The translations under genes were made by a program, and so were the position numbers. A stretch of DNA of 64,000 nt. Origin: UBA1479 sp963976055 (lineage in GTDB: Bacteria; Pseudomonadota; Alphaproteobacteria; Rhodospirillales; Casp-alpha2). Shown here one piece after another: positions 17,802-26,314 of the stretch; within the stretch, counting starts at the first letter, position 1; the number at the start of each line of letters is the position of its first letter. A model generated the notes under the pieces. It was not told the DNA's origin, did not search any database, and saw only the letters and a program-made list of their open reading frames with translations. The DNA lies in assembly GCA_963976055.1 (NCBI GenBank), contig CAXBJB010000002.1, forward strand, positions 1 through 64,000, written 5' to 3'.

Positions 17802-20416
17802 CGGAAGCGGCCGCGTTTCCGGGAAACCTGTTCCGGGCCTGGGTCGGCCTGGTCCGGCGCGGCGCCTGGGCGGTCGTGCTGCTGTCCATTGTGGGGGCAG
17901 GGCTGACGCTTACCTATCTTCAACGCAACCTGGCGATCCATACCGACACCACGGACATGCTGTCCGCCGACCTGCCGTTCCGCAAGAACAACCGCGAGGT
18001 CGGCCGCCTGTTCCCGCAATTGAGCGACAATATCCTGCTGGTCCTGGACGGCGCCGTGCCGGAACAGGTCGCGCGCGCGGGGCGGGACCTGACGGCGCGG
18101 CTCAAGGCGCAGCCGGAAACCTTCGGCGCCCTGTTCGACCCTGAAGGCGACCCGTTCCTGCAACAGAACGGCCTGCTGTTCCTCGACGTGAAGGAACTGG
18201 AAGACCTGACCGGCAGGCTTGCCGAAGCGCAACCCTTCCTCGCCAGCCTGTGGGGCGACGCCAGCCTGGCGACCCTGTTCGACCTGCTGCGTCAGGGCAT
18301 CGAACAGCAACTTGACGGCAAGGCGCCGCCCGTGGCCCTGGCCCGGGTGCTCGATCTGTTGGCCGAGGTCGGCGAGAAACGCGCCAAGGGCGAGGACGCG
18401 ATCCTGTCCTGGCAACGCCTGCTCTCCGGCGAAGAAGAGGCGGCGGCGCGGCGGTTCATCGTGCTCAAGCCGCCGTTGGATTTCGCCTCGCTGCAGCCGG
18501 CGGGCAAGCCGATCGCGGCGCTGAAGGACTTGCGCCGGGAACTGAAGCTGGATGGGGTAGGGCCCGTGAGCCTGCGCATCTCCGGCACCGCCGCCCTGCA
18601 GCAGGACGAGTTGAAAAGCGTCGAGCAGGGCATGGGGTTGGCCGGGATGCTGTCGTTTACCTTGGTCCTGGTGCTGCTGGTCCTCGGCCTGCGTTCGCTG
18701 CGCATGGTCGTCGCCGTGCTGGCGACCTTGATCCTGGGGCTGATCTGGACCGCCGGGTTCGCGATCTGGGCGCTTGGCTCCCTCAATCTGATTTCCGTCG
18801 CCTTCGCCGTGCTGTTTATCGGGCTTAGCGTCGATTTCGGCATTCACTTCGCCCTGCGCTACCGGGAACACCGCGCCCGGGGATATGACAACGGAGCGGC
18901 GCTGGACGCCACGGCGGCGGCGGGCGGCGGTGGCCTGACACTCTGCGCCGTGGCGGCGGCCATCGCCTTCTATTCCTTTCTGCCGACGGATTACGTGGGC
19001 CTTGCCGAGCTGGGCCTGATCGCGGGATCGGGCATGTTCATCGCGCTCGCCGCCAACCTGACGGTGCTGCCCGCCCTGTTGACCCTGATGCCCGCCGGGG
19101 CGTCGCAGCCGGCCGCGGACAGCGGGTGGGGCACCAAGACCCGCCGCGCCCTGCAAGGCCATCCCCGCCGGGTGCTGATCGGTGCGGCCGTGGCGGCGGG
19201 GGTCGGTCTGGCTGCCGTGCCCCAGGCGCGGTTCGATTTCGACCCCCTGAACTTGCAGGACCGACAGTTGGAATCGGTCGCCGTGGTCCACGAACTGGCG
19301 GCGGGGAAGGGGGCCTCGACCTACAGTGCCACGGTGCTGGCCCACGACGTGGACGCGGCGCGCGGATTGGACGACAGGCTGGCGGCCCTGCCCGAGGTCA
19401 AGGGCGTCGCCTCAATCCTCAGCTTCGTGCCGGGCGACCAGGAGGAAAAGGCCGAGATCGTCCGCGATCTGGCCCTATTCATGCTGCCGTCGCTGGCCCC
19501 CGATGGCGGCACGGGCGACCGGGACCCCGTACGCCGCCGGACGGCTGCCGCGGATCTGGGGTCGGCCTTGGAAAGCCTGGACGCAACCAACGCGGGGCCA
19601 GACCTTGCCCGCGCGGCCAGGCGGCTGGCGGCGCTGCTGAGGGTTCTCGACGATGCGGGCCTGGCGGGACTGGAGCAGGGCCTTCTCGCCGTGTTTCCCG
19701 ACGCCGTCGAACGTCTGCGGGGCAGTTTGAACCCTGAGCCGTTCACATTGGTCGACCTGCCCGCCGGCATCCGTGCGCGCTATGTCGCCCCGGGTGGGCA
19801 GGCGCGGCTTGAGGTCATTCCCGCCGACGATCTACGCGATCCCGAGGCGGTCGCACGTTTCGTCGCGGCGCTGCGCAAGGTCGCCCCCGATGCGTCGGGC
19901 GCGCCCGTCACGATCTATGAGGCCGGGCGGGCGGTGCTGTCGGCCTTCGTCCAGGCCGGGACCATCGCGGTGACGTCGATCCTGATCCTGCTCGGCCTGC
20001 TGCTGCGCCGGGTCAGCGACGTCGCCTTCGTGTTCGTCCCCCTGGGCTTGGCGGCGGTGTTGACGGTGCTGTGCTCGGTCGTGTTCCAAGTACCCTTCAA
20101 CTTCGCCAACATCATCGTTCTGCCGCTGCTGTTCGGGCTTGGCGTCGCCAGCGGCATCCATCTGATCCTGCGCGACCGCCAGGAACGTTCTGGCGGTGGT
20201 GCGGCGGCGGGTGATGCGTTCGAGACCTCGACCCCCCGGGCCGTGCTGTTCAGCGCGCTGACCACCATCGGTTCGTTCGGGTCCATCGCGCTGTCCGGCC
20301 ATCCCGGCACGGCCAGCATGGGGGTGCTGCTGACCATCGCCATCACCCTGACCTTGGTCTGTACCCTGGTCCTGCTGCCGGCGCTGCTCGCGGTCCGTGG
20401 CCGGGGGCGGGCATGA
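17798..20416 (+). CDS. hpnN: Hopanoid RND transporter HpnN
   Basis: This 872-residue RND-superfamily (MMPL) protein has two halves, each with a large periplasmic loop followed by a bundle of membrane spans (about residues 280-430 and 730-870), and one N-terminal span. HpnN moves hopanoids to the outer membrane in Rhodopseudomonas and relatives. The membrane core shows VAFAVLFIGLSVDFGIHFALRY-type sequence with the family's charged residues. The start is fixed by AGGAGG at 17791-17796 and the ATGA overlap with the upstream gene; the next gene again overlaps by ATGA. Confidence 0.92.
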   Translation: MTEAAAFPGNLFRAWVGLVRRGAWAVVLLSIVGAGLTLTYLQRNLAIHTDTTDMLSADLPFRKNNREVGRLFPQLSDNILLVLDGAVPEQVARAGRDLTARLKAQPETFGALFDPEGDPFLQQNGLLFLDVKELEDLTGRLAEAQPFLASLWGDASLATLFDLLRQGIEQQLDGKAPPVALARVLDLLAEVGEKRAKGEDAILSWQRLLSGEEEAAARRFIVLKPPLDFASLQPAGKPIAALKDLRRELKLDGVGPVSLRISGTAALQQDELKSVEQGMGLAGMLSFTLVLVLLVLGLRSLRMVVAVLATLILGLIWTAGFAIWALGSLNLISVAFAVLFIGLSVDFGIHFALRYREHRARGYDNGAALDATAAAGGGGLTLCAVAAAIAFYSFLPTDYVGLAELGLIAGSGMFIALAANLTVLPALLTLMPAGASQPAADSGWGTKTRRALQGHPRRVLIGAAVAAGVGLAAVPQARFDFDPLNLQDRQLESVAVVHELAAGKGASTYSATVLAHDVDAARGLDDRLAALPEVKGVASILSFVPGDQEEKAEIVRDLALFMLPSLAPDGGTGDRDPVRRRTAAADLGSALESLDATNAGPDLARAARRLAALLRVLDDAGLAGLEQGLLAVFPDAVERLRGSLNPEPFTLVDLPAGIRARYVAPGGQARLEVIPADDLRDPEAVARFVAALRKVAPDASGAPVTIYEAGRAVLSAFVQAGTIAVTSILILLGLLLRRVSDVAFVFVPLGLAAVLTVLCSVVFQVPFNFANIIVLPLLFGLGVASGIHLILRDRQERSGGGAAAGDAFETSTPRAVLFSALTTIGSFGSIALSGHPGTASMGVLLTIAITLTLVCTLVLLPALLAVRGRGRA

Positions 20417-21474
20417 CCGGCGGGGACCGGCCCGTGACGCGGGTTCTGACTTGGTTCTATGTCGGACTGGGCGTGGCGTTGTTGGCCTGGGTGGTTGCCG
20501 AGGTCGATTTCAAAGCCGCCCTCGCCAGCATTCTCGGCATGGGCTGGCAGGGGTTGGCGGCGGCCTTCGCGGTCTATCTCGCGGCCTTCTACATCGACAG
20601 CCTGTCCTGGCATCTGGCCATCCTGCGCCTGCCCTTGACGCTCCGCTGGTCCTATATCGTGTGGCGCATCCGCATGGTCGGCGAGGCCTTCAACACCGTG
20701 CTGCCGGCGGGCGGATTCGGTGGTGAGCCGATCAAGGCGGTGCTTCTGAAGCGCCATCACGCGGTTAGTTACCGCGAGGGCATCGCTTCGATCATCCTGG
20801 CGCGCACGGTGAACTTGATCGGCCTGGTCATCTTCATGCTGATCGGTCTGGTCCTGCTGGCCGGGCACGAGGCCGGCGGACGATACGCCTCTTTCGCGCT
20901 GGGCGGGTTCCTGTTCCTGACCTTCGGGATCGGGGTTCTGTTCGCGGTCCAGAAATTCCGCGCAACCTCGCGCACGGGCTCGCGCCTGGGCCGCACGCGG
21001 CTGGGCGCGCGCATCACCGCCGCCCTTGGCCATATCCACGACGTCGAGGACCGCCTGCACCATTTCTATGCGGAACGCCCATGGCGATTCGTGCCGGCTG
21101 TTCTGCTCGCGCTCACCAACTGGGTGGTCGGGGCGGCGGAAACCTACGCGATTCTCTATTTTCTGGGATATCCGGTGACGCCGGGCGAAGCCCTCATCAT
21201 CGAATCCGTGAACCAGATGGTGCGCGCCGCGACCTTTTTCGTACCGGCCAATCTGGGGACCCAGGACAGCGCCCTGATCGTCCTGGCCGGCGCGGTCACG
21301 GGATCGCCCGAGGCCGGCGTGGCCTTGGCGGCGGTCAAGCGCATCCGTGAAATCGTGTTCGTGGTCTGGGGGTTTGCCCTGGGGTCGATCTATTCCCTGC
21401 GCGGTTTGCTGAAATCGGCCGAACGCGGCGGCGAGGACGGGGCCGGTGAAGGTGACGGCCAGCCGTCGGGCTGA
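20413..21474 (+). CDS. hpnL: Hopanoid-associated flippase-like membrane protein HpnL
   Basis: This 353-residue polytopic protein belongs to the lysylphosphatidylglycerol-synthase membrane-region family (flippase-like domain) that appears in hopanoid clusters as HpnL. Signature-like segments are FNTVLPAGGFGGEPIKA (about residues 96-112) and FVPANLGTQDSALIVLAG near the C-terminus. A role in lipid or hopanoid movement is inferred from family and context. It overlaps hpnN by ATGA, so the order CDP-alcohol transferase, hpnN, hpnL is a tight translationally coupled operon. The C-terminal tail is charged and Gly/Glu-rich. Confidence 0.87.
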   Translation: MTGGDRPVTRVLTWFYVGLGVALLAWVVAEVDFKAALASILGMGWQGLAAAFAVYLAAFYIDSLSWHLAILRLPLTLRWSYIVWRIRMVGEAFNTVLPAGGFGGEPIKAVLLKRHHAVSYREGIASIILARTVNLIGLVIFMLIGLVLLAGHEAGGRYASFALGGFLFLTFGIGVLFAVQKFRATSRTGSRLGRTRLGARITAALGHIHDVEDRLHHFYAERPWRFVPAVLLALTNWVVGAAETYAILYFLGYPVTPGEALIIESVNQMVRAATFFVPANLGTQDSALIVLAGAVTGSPEAGVALAAVKRIREIVFVVWGFALGSIYSLRGLLKSAERGGEDGAGEGDGQPSG

Positions 21475-21476
21475 GT

Positions 21477-22118
21477 CTATCCGCCGAGCAGAGCCTGGGT
21501 CTTTTCCCGCAGGGCGTCGGTCAAGGCGGGCAGACCGTTCTTCACGATGCTCTTGAACTCGGAAATATGCTTGGCGAGTTGGCTGATCGACGTCGTCCCG
21601 CGGCGCACCAGCACGTCATAGACACCCCAGCGCCCGTCCTTGAAGACCATCAGGTAGGTCAGCGTGACCGGCTCCTTGCCGGTCAGCTCCGTCTCCACCA
21701 GAACGGTGCCTTTCTGCGGGCCCGGCTTTTGGCCGTGATCGACGAAGGCCTGACCGGACCAGCCGTCGAACTGATTGGCGTAGGTGCCGATGGTCCAGCG
21801 GCGAAAGACGTCGAGCAGGGCCGCTTGTTCCGCCGGCGTGGCGTCCTTCCAGGGCCGCCGTCCGGCCGACTGGCGCGCCGTCAGGTTAAGGTGGAAGGCC
21901 TTGTCCACGGCCGGCGCCAGGGTCTCGAAGCGGCCCTTCACGCCGAGTGCGTCCGCGCGCTTCATGACGTCGAGCAGGGTGTCATGGAAAGTGGTGACCA
22001 CCTCACCGGCCTGAGTGGTCCGTGGCGTCTGAGCGGCAGCAGGAATGGTGCCCGCGATCAGCAACATGATCGCGATGATGAGGGCGGCGACGGGCAAGGG
22101 CGTTGAATAATTGCGCAT
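21477..22118 (-). CDS. hpnM: MlaC/Ttg2-type periplasmic protein HpnM
   Basis: This 213-residue exported protein has a signal peptide (hydrophobic LIIAIMLLIAGTIP, cleavage after AAA/Q about residue 29) and an MlaC domain with LDVMKRADALGVKGRFETLAP, typical of the hopanoid-associated HpnM branch. Family members are periplasmic lipid shuttles. It converges with hpnL, with only 2 bases between the ends, and lies downstream of a second, similar gene on the same strand, so the two look like a tandem duplication that has diverged. Confidence 0.87.
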   Translation of the reverse strand: MRNYSTPLPVAALIIAIMLLIAGTIPAAAQTPRTTQAGEVVTTFHDTLLDVMKRADALGVKGRFETLAPAVDKAFHLNLTARQSAGRRPWKDATPAEQAALLDVFRRWTIGTYANQFDGWSGQAFVDHGQKPGPQKGTVLVETELTGKEPVTLTYLMVFKDGRWGVYDVLVRRGTTSISQLAKHISEFKSIVKNGLPALTDALREKTQALLGG

Positions 22119-22179
22119 AGGCGAACACTTAAGCCGGGTTTCGCGGCCATGCCAGGGGCGATTCCCGGGCGATGGAATT

Positions 22180-22824
22180 TTACTTGCCGGCCTTGGCCGT
22201 GCGGCCGGACGCGAGAATCTCGTCCACCTTGGCGTTCAGCAGGTTGGTCAGGCCGGCAATTCCGCTGTCTTCAAGAGTCCGGCGGTATTCGTCGCGGCGT
22301 TTGATGAGCTGCGAAATGGTGCCGTCCAGAAGGACATCGATGATTCGCCATTTTTCGCCGAACTTGCGCAGGCGATAGGTCACTTTTACGTTCGAATCCG
22401 ACTGCCGTTCCAATTCCGTTTCAACCAGGACGGAGCCGTCCTTGATGGGCCGTGTGCCGACCGTTTTGAAGGTTTCGCCGCCGTATCCGGAAAACAGCAC
22501 GGCAAGTTCGCCGGCGCTCAAGCGCCGTGCCGCGTCGTTCAATTTTCGGCGTGCGTCCTGGTCGGCCTTGGCCCAATGCGTGCCGGATACGAAGCTGACC
22601 ATCAGAGGCATGTGGAAATAGCGGTCGAGATGCTCGAGAAATTTCTCATAACGCCCTGAAACACCAAGATTCTCGCTGTCTTTCATAACAGCGAGAAGAT
22701 CACTGTGGAATGCGTCCACCACGGTCTTAGGCGTGTCGGCGCGGACGGTCGAAGGTGCGGCGGCAAAGGCGACGAACACCCATGCCAGCATGAGCTTGAG
22801 AGCCTGTCGGCGAAGTGGGATCAT
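22180..22824 (-). CDS. MlaC/HpnM-like periplasmic protein, second tandem copy
   Basis: This 214-residue exported protein has a signal peptide (LKLMLAWVFVAFAAAPSTVR, cleavage after about VRA) and the MlaC-like motif LAVMKDSENLGVSGRYEKFL, clearly related to the adjacent hpnM. The end is Lys/Ala-rich (SGRTAKAGK). The start ATG 22824 fits the signal peptide; GGGAGG lies about 11 bases upstream. Upstream in-frame sequence to 22905 is not signal-like. It is divergent from the MlaA-like gene across about 240 bases. Confidence 0.85.
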   Translation of the reverse strand: MIPLRRQALKLMLAWVFVAFAAAPSTVRADTPKTVVDAFHSDLLAVMKDSENLGVSGRYEKFLEHLDRYFHMPLMVSFVSGTHWAKADQDARRKLNDAARRLSAGELAVLFSGYGGETFKTVGTRPIKDGSVLVETELERQSDSNVKVTYRLRKFGEKWRIIDVLLDGTISQLIKRRDEYRRTLEDSGIAGLTNLLNAKVDEILASGRTAKAGK

Positions 22825-22959
22825 GATTACGAGTGCCTCCCTTGTGCGCCAGGATATGCATTTTTCCATGCGGTTCAAGCACCCTGGCGTTGGACCTGGG
22901 CACACGCCGAAATCACGATTTAGTTAGCGGTCAACGGTAAATAAATTACTTTGAATCGG

Positions 22960-22988
22960 TTGCGGGGGGTGGCAACTTCACTTATTAC
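22960..22988 (+). promoter_or_regulatory. Possible promoter for the mlaA-like gene
   Basis: TTGCGG (22960-22965) and TATTAC (22983-22988) are 17 bases apart, about 75 bases before the GTG start. Matches are 3/6 and 4/6. The 22825-23063 region is AT-rich compared with its surroundings and should hold divergent promoters. Confidence 0.3.
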
Positions 22989-23063
22989 TTCACGGCTACG
23001 GATGACGCGCCTGGGTACGTCGCATTGCCGTGCAGATTCAACCGGCCTCCGAAAAGGGTGGTC

Positions 23064-23969
23064 GTGACGAGGAAATGGGGCTGGGTTTTGACCGGTAGGT
23101 TTCGAAATTTCGCTGTCGGCGTGATTTTTGTGGCTGGCATGTCCCTGGGGACTGCGCAGGCGGACGATCAAACGCGGGTTCTATCGTTCCAGGGTGGATT
23201 GGTCGCGCAGGCGGATGTCCAATTGTCCCAGGCGGACGATAACGGCAACGATCCGCTGGAAAGCGTGAACCGGGTTATCTTCTCCTTCAACGAAGGGGTG
23301 CAGGAAGGCCTTCTGCGGCCGATCGCCAACACCTACAATTCGACGGTCCCGGCGACCGGCCGGCTGGCGCTCAAGAACATGTTCGACAACCTGTCGTCGC
23401 CGATCACTTTCGTCAACGATGTGCTGCAGTTCGAGTTCGAGCGCGCGCTGGTGACTTTCATGCGCACGTTCCTCAACACCACCGTCGGCATGGCCGGTAT
23501 GGTCGATATGGCGTCCGAGATGGGCTTCCAGAAGCATAGTGAAGACTTCGGTCAGACCCTGGGCGTTTGGGGCGTGGGCGAAGGCTTCTATGTCGTGCTG
23601 CCGATCCTCGGCCCGTCCAATCCGCGCGATGCGATCGGGCGCCTGTTGATTGACAGCTATTTCGATCCGCTGGGCTACTACCTGGACAACATCGACGCGG
23701 ACGAGGTCGATCTGGCTCTCGATGTTGTCGACGGCCTTTTGGAATACGCCGATGTGGTCGAGGAACTGGACCAGATCAAGAAGACCTCGGTCGATTACTA
23801 TGCGGCGATCCGCTCGCTCTATCGTCAGAAGCGCAATGCGGAAATCTCCAATGGCCAGAACCTGGACCTGCCGCCGATCCCCGATCTCGCGCCGGAAATC
23901 CGCAGCGAACTGCCCGCTGGTGGTGGGCTGGATACCTCGTTCGCGAAACTGGACCAGACCGTTCAGTAA
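23064..23969 (+). CDS. mlaA: MlaA/VacJ family outer-membrane lipid-asymmetry protein
   Basis: This protein of about 301 residues has the MlaA core: NDPLESVNRVIFSFNEGV, then LKNMFDNLSSPITFVNDVLQ, and SEDFGQTLGVWGVGEGFYVVLP. MlaA removes misplaced phospholipids from the outer leaflet together with MlaC. The start is uncertain: GTG 23064 or 23058, or TTG 23025. The N-terminal export signal (VGVIFVAGMSLGTAQA) ends in an AQA/D site and contains no lipobox cysteine, although MlaA is usually a lipoprotein. It stands divergent from the two MlaC-like genes, which supports a shared function. Confidence 0.88.
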   Translation: MTRKWGWVLTGRFRNFAVGVIFVAGMSLGTAQADDQTRVLSFQGGLVAQADVQLSQADDNGNDPLESVNRVIFSFNEGVQEGLLRPIANTYNSTVPATGRLALKNMFDNLSSPITFVNDVLQFEFERALVTFMRTFLNTTVGMAGMVDMASEMGFQKHSEDFGQTLGVWGVGEGFYVVLPILGPSNPRDAIGRLLIDSYFDPLGYYLDNIDADEVDLALDVVDGLLEYADVVEELDQIKKTSVDYYAAIRSLYRQKRNAEISNGQNLDLPPIPDLAPEIRSELPAGGGLDTSFAKLDQTVQ

Positions 23970-24001
23970 CGGGCCATTGCCCGGGGATCTTCCCCAAAAT
24001 C

Positions 24002-24030
24002 TTGAAATTTCAGACGTTATTCGTTATAGT
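24002..24030 (+). promoter_or_regulatory. Sigma-70-type promoter upstream of the small ORF and rpoH
   Basis: TTGAAA (24002-24007) and TATAGT (24025-24030) are spaced by exactly 17 bases, a good housekeeping promoter in an otherwise GC-rich region. Transcription would begin near 24037, giving a leader of about 350 bases that includes the small ORF at 24158 before rpoH. The rest of 23970-24157 holds only a weak CGGGC/GCCCG hairpin just after mlaA (about 23972-23985), a possible mlaA terminator. Confidence 0.5.
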
Positions 24031-24157
24031 AATGGGGTTGGTGCCCGGATGGGGCCAGCCGTGAATTGCCCGGCTTAACGGCGGGCGGAGTGGGTGTTGC
24101 GGCCGACAGGTCGTTAACGCCCGAAGACGCCATATTGCTTCATAAGGAGGATAAGGC

Positions 24158-24310
24158 ATGAACGCTTACCTGCGCTTTGACCGCACGAATTCATCCTTCC
24201 CTGTATCTGGCCCTGTATCTGGATATGTGTCCGCTTCCGCGGAACGCAGTGCTTGCCGCGCGCTATTCGGCGCCGGGAAATGCCTTTGGCGTGCCCCCGA
24301 CCTGCCATAG
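24158..24310 (+). CDS. Small ORF (50 residues) upstream of rpoH
   Basis: ATG 24158 is preceded by AAGGAGG (24144-24150) at 7 bases, one of the best ribosome sites in the window. The frame stays open for 50 codons and ends TAG at 24308-24310, 79 bases before rpoH. The product starts MNAYLRFDRTN and is Ser/Pro/Gly-rich in the middle because of a tandem repeat of CCTGTATCTGG. There are two cysteines near the C-terminus and no membrane segment. I do not recognise it. It may be a small protein or a leader peptide that tunes rpoH expression. Confidence 0.5.
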   Translation: MNAYLRFDRTNSSFPVSGPVSGYVSASAERSACRALFGAGKCLWRAPDLP

Positions 24311-24350
24311 AGCCGCCGTATTCGAAATCTAGAACTCAAATCATGTCCGT

Positions 24351-24378
24351 GGGCGGTTCCACACCGCCCCAACAGGGG
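24351..24378 (+). promoter_or_regulatory. Hairpin and alternative hairpin in the rpoH leader
   Basis: GGGCGGT (24351-24357) and ACCGCCC (24363-24369) form a perfect 7-bp stem with a 5-base loop. Immediately after, CCCC (24367-24370) can instead pair with GGGG (24375-24378), which is part of the purine-rich rpoH ribosome site. The two structures exclude each other. A translational control or thermosensor role for rpoH is possible but only inferred. Confidence 0.35.
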
Positions 24379-24389
24379 AAGAAGAGAAA

Positions 24390-25274
24390 ATGACAACGAT
24401 GACAGTACCTGCCGTTCCGACCGAAGGAGGCCTGAGCCAGTACTTCCGCGAGATCTGGAAGTTCCCCCTTTTGGAGAAGGAGGAGGAACAGAGGCTGGCG
24501 TTGCGCTGGACCGAGCATGGCGACGTTGATGCCGCCCACATGCTGGTCACCTCGCATCTGCGTCTGGTCGCCAAGATCGCCATGGGATACCGGGGCTACG
24601 GCCTGCCGGTCGCGGACCTGATTTCCGAAGGCAATATCGGCCTGATGAAGGCCGTGAAAAAGTTCGAGCCGGAACGCGGTTTCCGTCTGTCCACCTACGC
24701 CATGTGGTGGATCAAGGCGGCGATCACCGAATACATCCTGAAGTCCTGGTCCCTGGTCAAGATGGGCACCGTTGCCTCTCAGAAGAAGCTGTTTTTCAGT
24801 CTGCGCGGCCTGAAGGGCCGCCTGAAGATCATGGATTCGGGTGAACTGAACCCGGAAGACGCCCTGCGCATCTCCGAGGAAGTCGGCGTGTCGACCGACG
24901 ACATCAACTACATGAACCGGCGTCTCGCGGCCCGCGACATGTCCCTGAACGCCCCGGTGACCCAGGAAGAGGGCGCCGTCGAATTCCAGGACACCCTGGT
25001 TGACGACCGCCCCAGCCCGGAAGCCATGTTCGGCGACACGGAGGAAGGCAACTTCCGCCGCACCCTGGTTCAGGAAGCCATGGCGGCCCTGCCCAAGCGC
25101 GAGCGAGAGATCTTCGTCGAACGCCGCCTGACGGACGAGCCCGCGACCCTCGAGGATCTGGGGGCTCAGTACGGCATCAGCCGGGAACGGGTGCGTCAGC
25201 TGGAAAACCGGGCCTTCGAAAAGGTCCAGAAGCACGTCGCCCGGGCCATCGCCGATACGGCTGCCGCCGTCTAG
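24390..25274 (+). CDS. rpoH: Heat-shock RNA polymerase sigma factor RpoH (sigma-32)
   Basis: This 294-residue group 3 sigma factor directs heat-shock gene transcription. Region 2 includes LISEGNIGLMKAVKKFEPER and the DNA-melting STYAMWWIKAAITEYI. The RpoH box QKKLFFSLR is at about residues 131-139 and separates RpoH from other sigma factors. Region 4 ends in YGISRERVRQLENRAFEKVQ, the -35 recognition helix. Length matches alphaproteobacterial RpoH. The leader has a good promoter, a small ORF and a hairpin, and a strong hairpin follows the gene. Confidence 0.97.
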   Translation: MTTMTVPAVPTEGGLSQYFREIWKFPLLEKEEEQRLALRWTEHGDVDAAHMLVTSHLRLVAKIAMGYRGYGLPVADLISEGNIGLMKAVKKFEPERGFRLSTYAMWWIKAAITEYILKSWSLVKMGTVASQKKLFFSLRGLKGRLKIMDSGELNPEDALRISEEVGVSTDDINYMNRRLAARDMSLNAPVTQEEGAVEFQDTLVDDRPSPEAMFGDTEEGNFRRTLVQEAMAALPKREREIFVERRLTDEPATLEDLGAQYGISRERVRQLENRAFEKVQKHVARAIADTAAAV

Positions 25275-25317
25275 ACGCCGCTACCTTCGGCGCACTCCCG
25301 CCCCGACACCGATAGCG

Positions 25318-25348
25318 CACCCGGCGCCGCTTTTTGCGGCGCCGGGTG
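25318..25348 (+). terminator. Strong hairpin after rpoH
   Basis: A perfect 13-bp GC-rich stem (25318-25330 with 25336-25348) closes a TTTTT loop, 44 bases after the rpoH stop. No T-run follows the stem, so it is either a non-classical terminator or a transcript-stabilising hairpin. Confidence 0.6.
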
Positions 25349-25414
25349 ATTGCGTTCGGGGGATCTGCTAGGCTCCGAACAGATTGTCCGAATGCGTTTG
25401 AGGGCGACCGTGCC

Positions 25415-26179
25415 ATGCTTGTCCTGTTCACCGATTTCGGCTTCCAAGGTCCTTATGTGGGGCAGATGAAGGCGGTCCTGCACGCGGGCGCGCCGGGTGT
25501 CCCGGTGGTCGATCTGATGCACGATGCGCCGCCCTTCGATCCGCAGTCTTCCGCCTATCTGTTGGCGGCGTTGGCGGGCGAGCTTGCGCCCGGCGCCGTG
25601 GTCCTGGCCATCGTCGACCCGGGTGTGGGAACGGATCGCCGCGCGCTGGTCGTGGAAGCGGACGGGCGCTGGTTCATCGGGCCCGACAACGGTCTTTTCG
25701 CGCTGACGGTTCGACGGGCGTCTACGGCGCGGGTATGGGAAATTACCTGGCGTCCGGACAAGCTTTCGGTCAGCTTTCACGGTCGCGACCTGTTCGCGCC
25801 GGTGGCGGCGGCGATCGCTGCTGGCGGGACGTTTGTCGATGCCTTCCAGGGGCGGGAAACCACCGTTCAGGAGGTCGATCGGAGCACCTGGCCGGATGAA
25901 TTAGAGCGAATTGTATACATCGACGGATTCGGCAACGCGATTTCCGGCATGCGTGCAGAAAACCTCTCGCCAAACCACTGGATTCTAGTACACAATGTTG
26001 AAATCAAAGGCGAAAAGACCTTCGCCTCGGTTCCGCCGGACAGCTTGTTCTGGTACGCGAATTCGAACGGTCTGGTCGAAATTGCCTGTAATCGAGGGCG
26101 GGCGGACCGGCGCATGGGATTGTCGGTCGGAACGGAGGTCCGTGTCGTTGGAAATCAATCTGTGACAGTAGTTACTTGA
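25415..26179 (+). CDS. SAM hydrolase (SAM hydroxide adenosyltransferase, DUF62 family)
   Basis: This 254-residue protein begins MLVLFTDFGFQGPYVGQMKA with the Asp that binds ribose in the SAM hydroxide adenosyltransferase/halogenase family. Further family marks are VVDLMHDAPPFDPQSSAYLL, VVDPGVGTDRRAL-type sequence and FIGPDNGLF. Such enzymes split SAM into adenosine and methionine using water. The chloride/fluoride specificity loop is not evident, so hydrolase is the best call. ATG 25415 (GAGGG 10 bases upstream) starts at the domain edge. The last third of the gene is lower in GC than the first part. Confidence 0.88.
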   Translation: MLVLFTDFGFQGPYVGQMKAVLHAGAPGVPVVDLMHDAPPFDPQSSAYLLAALAGELAPGAVVLAIVDPGVGTDRRALVVEADGRWFIGPDNGLFALTVRRASTARVWEITWRPDKLSVSFHGRDLFAPVAAAIAAGGTFVDAFQGRETTVQEVDRSTWPDELERIVYIDGFGNAISGMRAENLSPNHWILVHNVEIKGEKTFASVPPDSLFWYANSNGLVEIACNRGRADRRMGLSVGTEVRVVGNQSVTVVT

Positions 26180-26314
26180 TGGCCTATACAGGGAACTAAC
26201 TGTACTGCAAATGTACAGATAAAGACGTGTGCTATCGAGGGCCTGTCCGCAAGGGAGTTTAGCCGCTGCGTTCGTTCACGCGCGTGAACAGACCGCGAAA
26301 GTCTGCATGAGATC

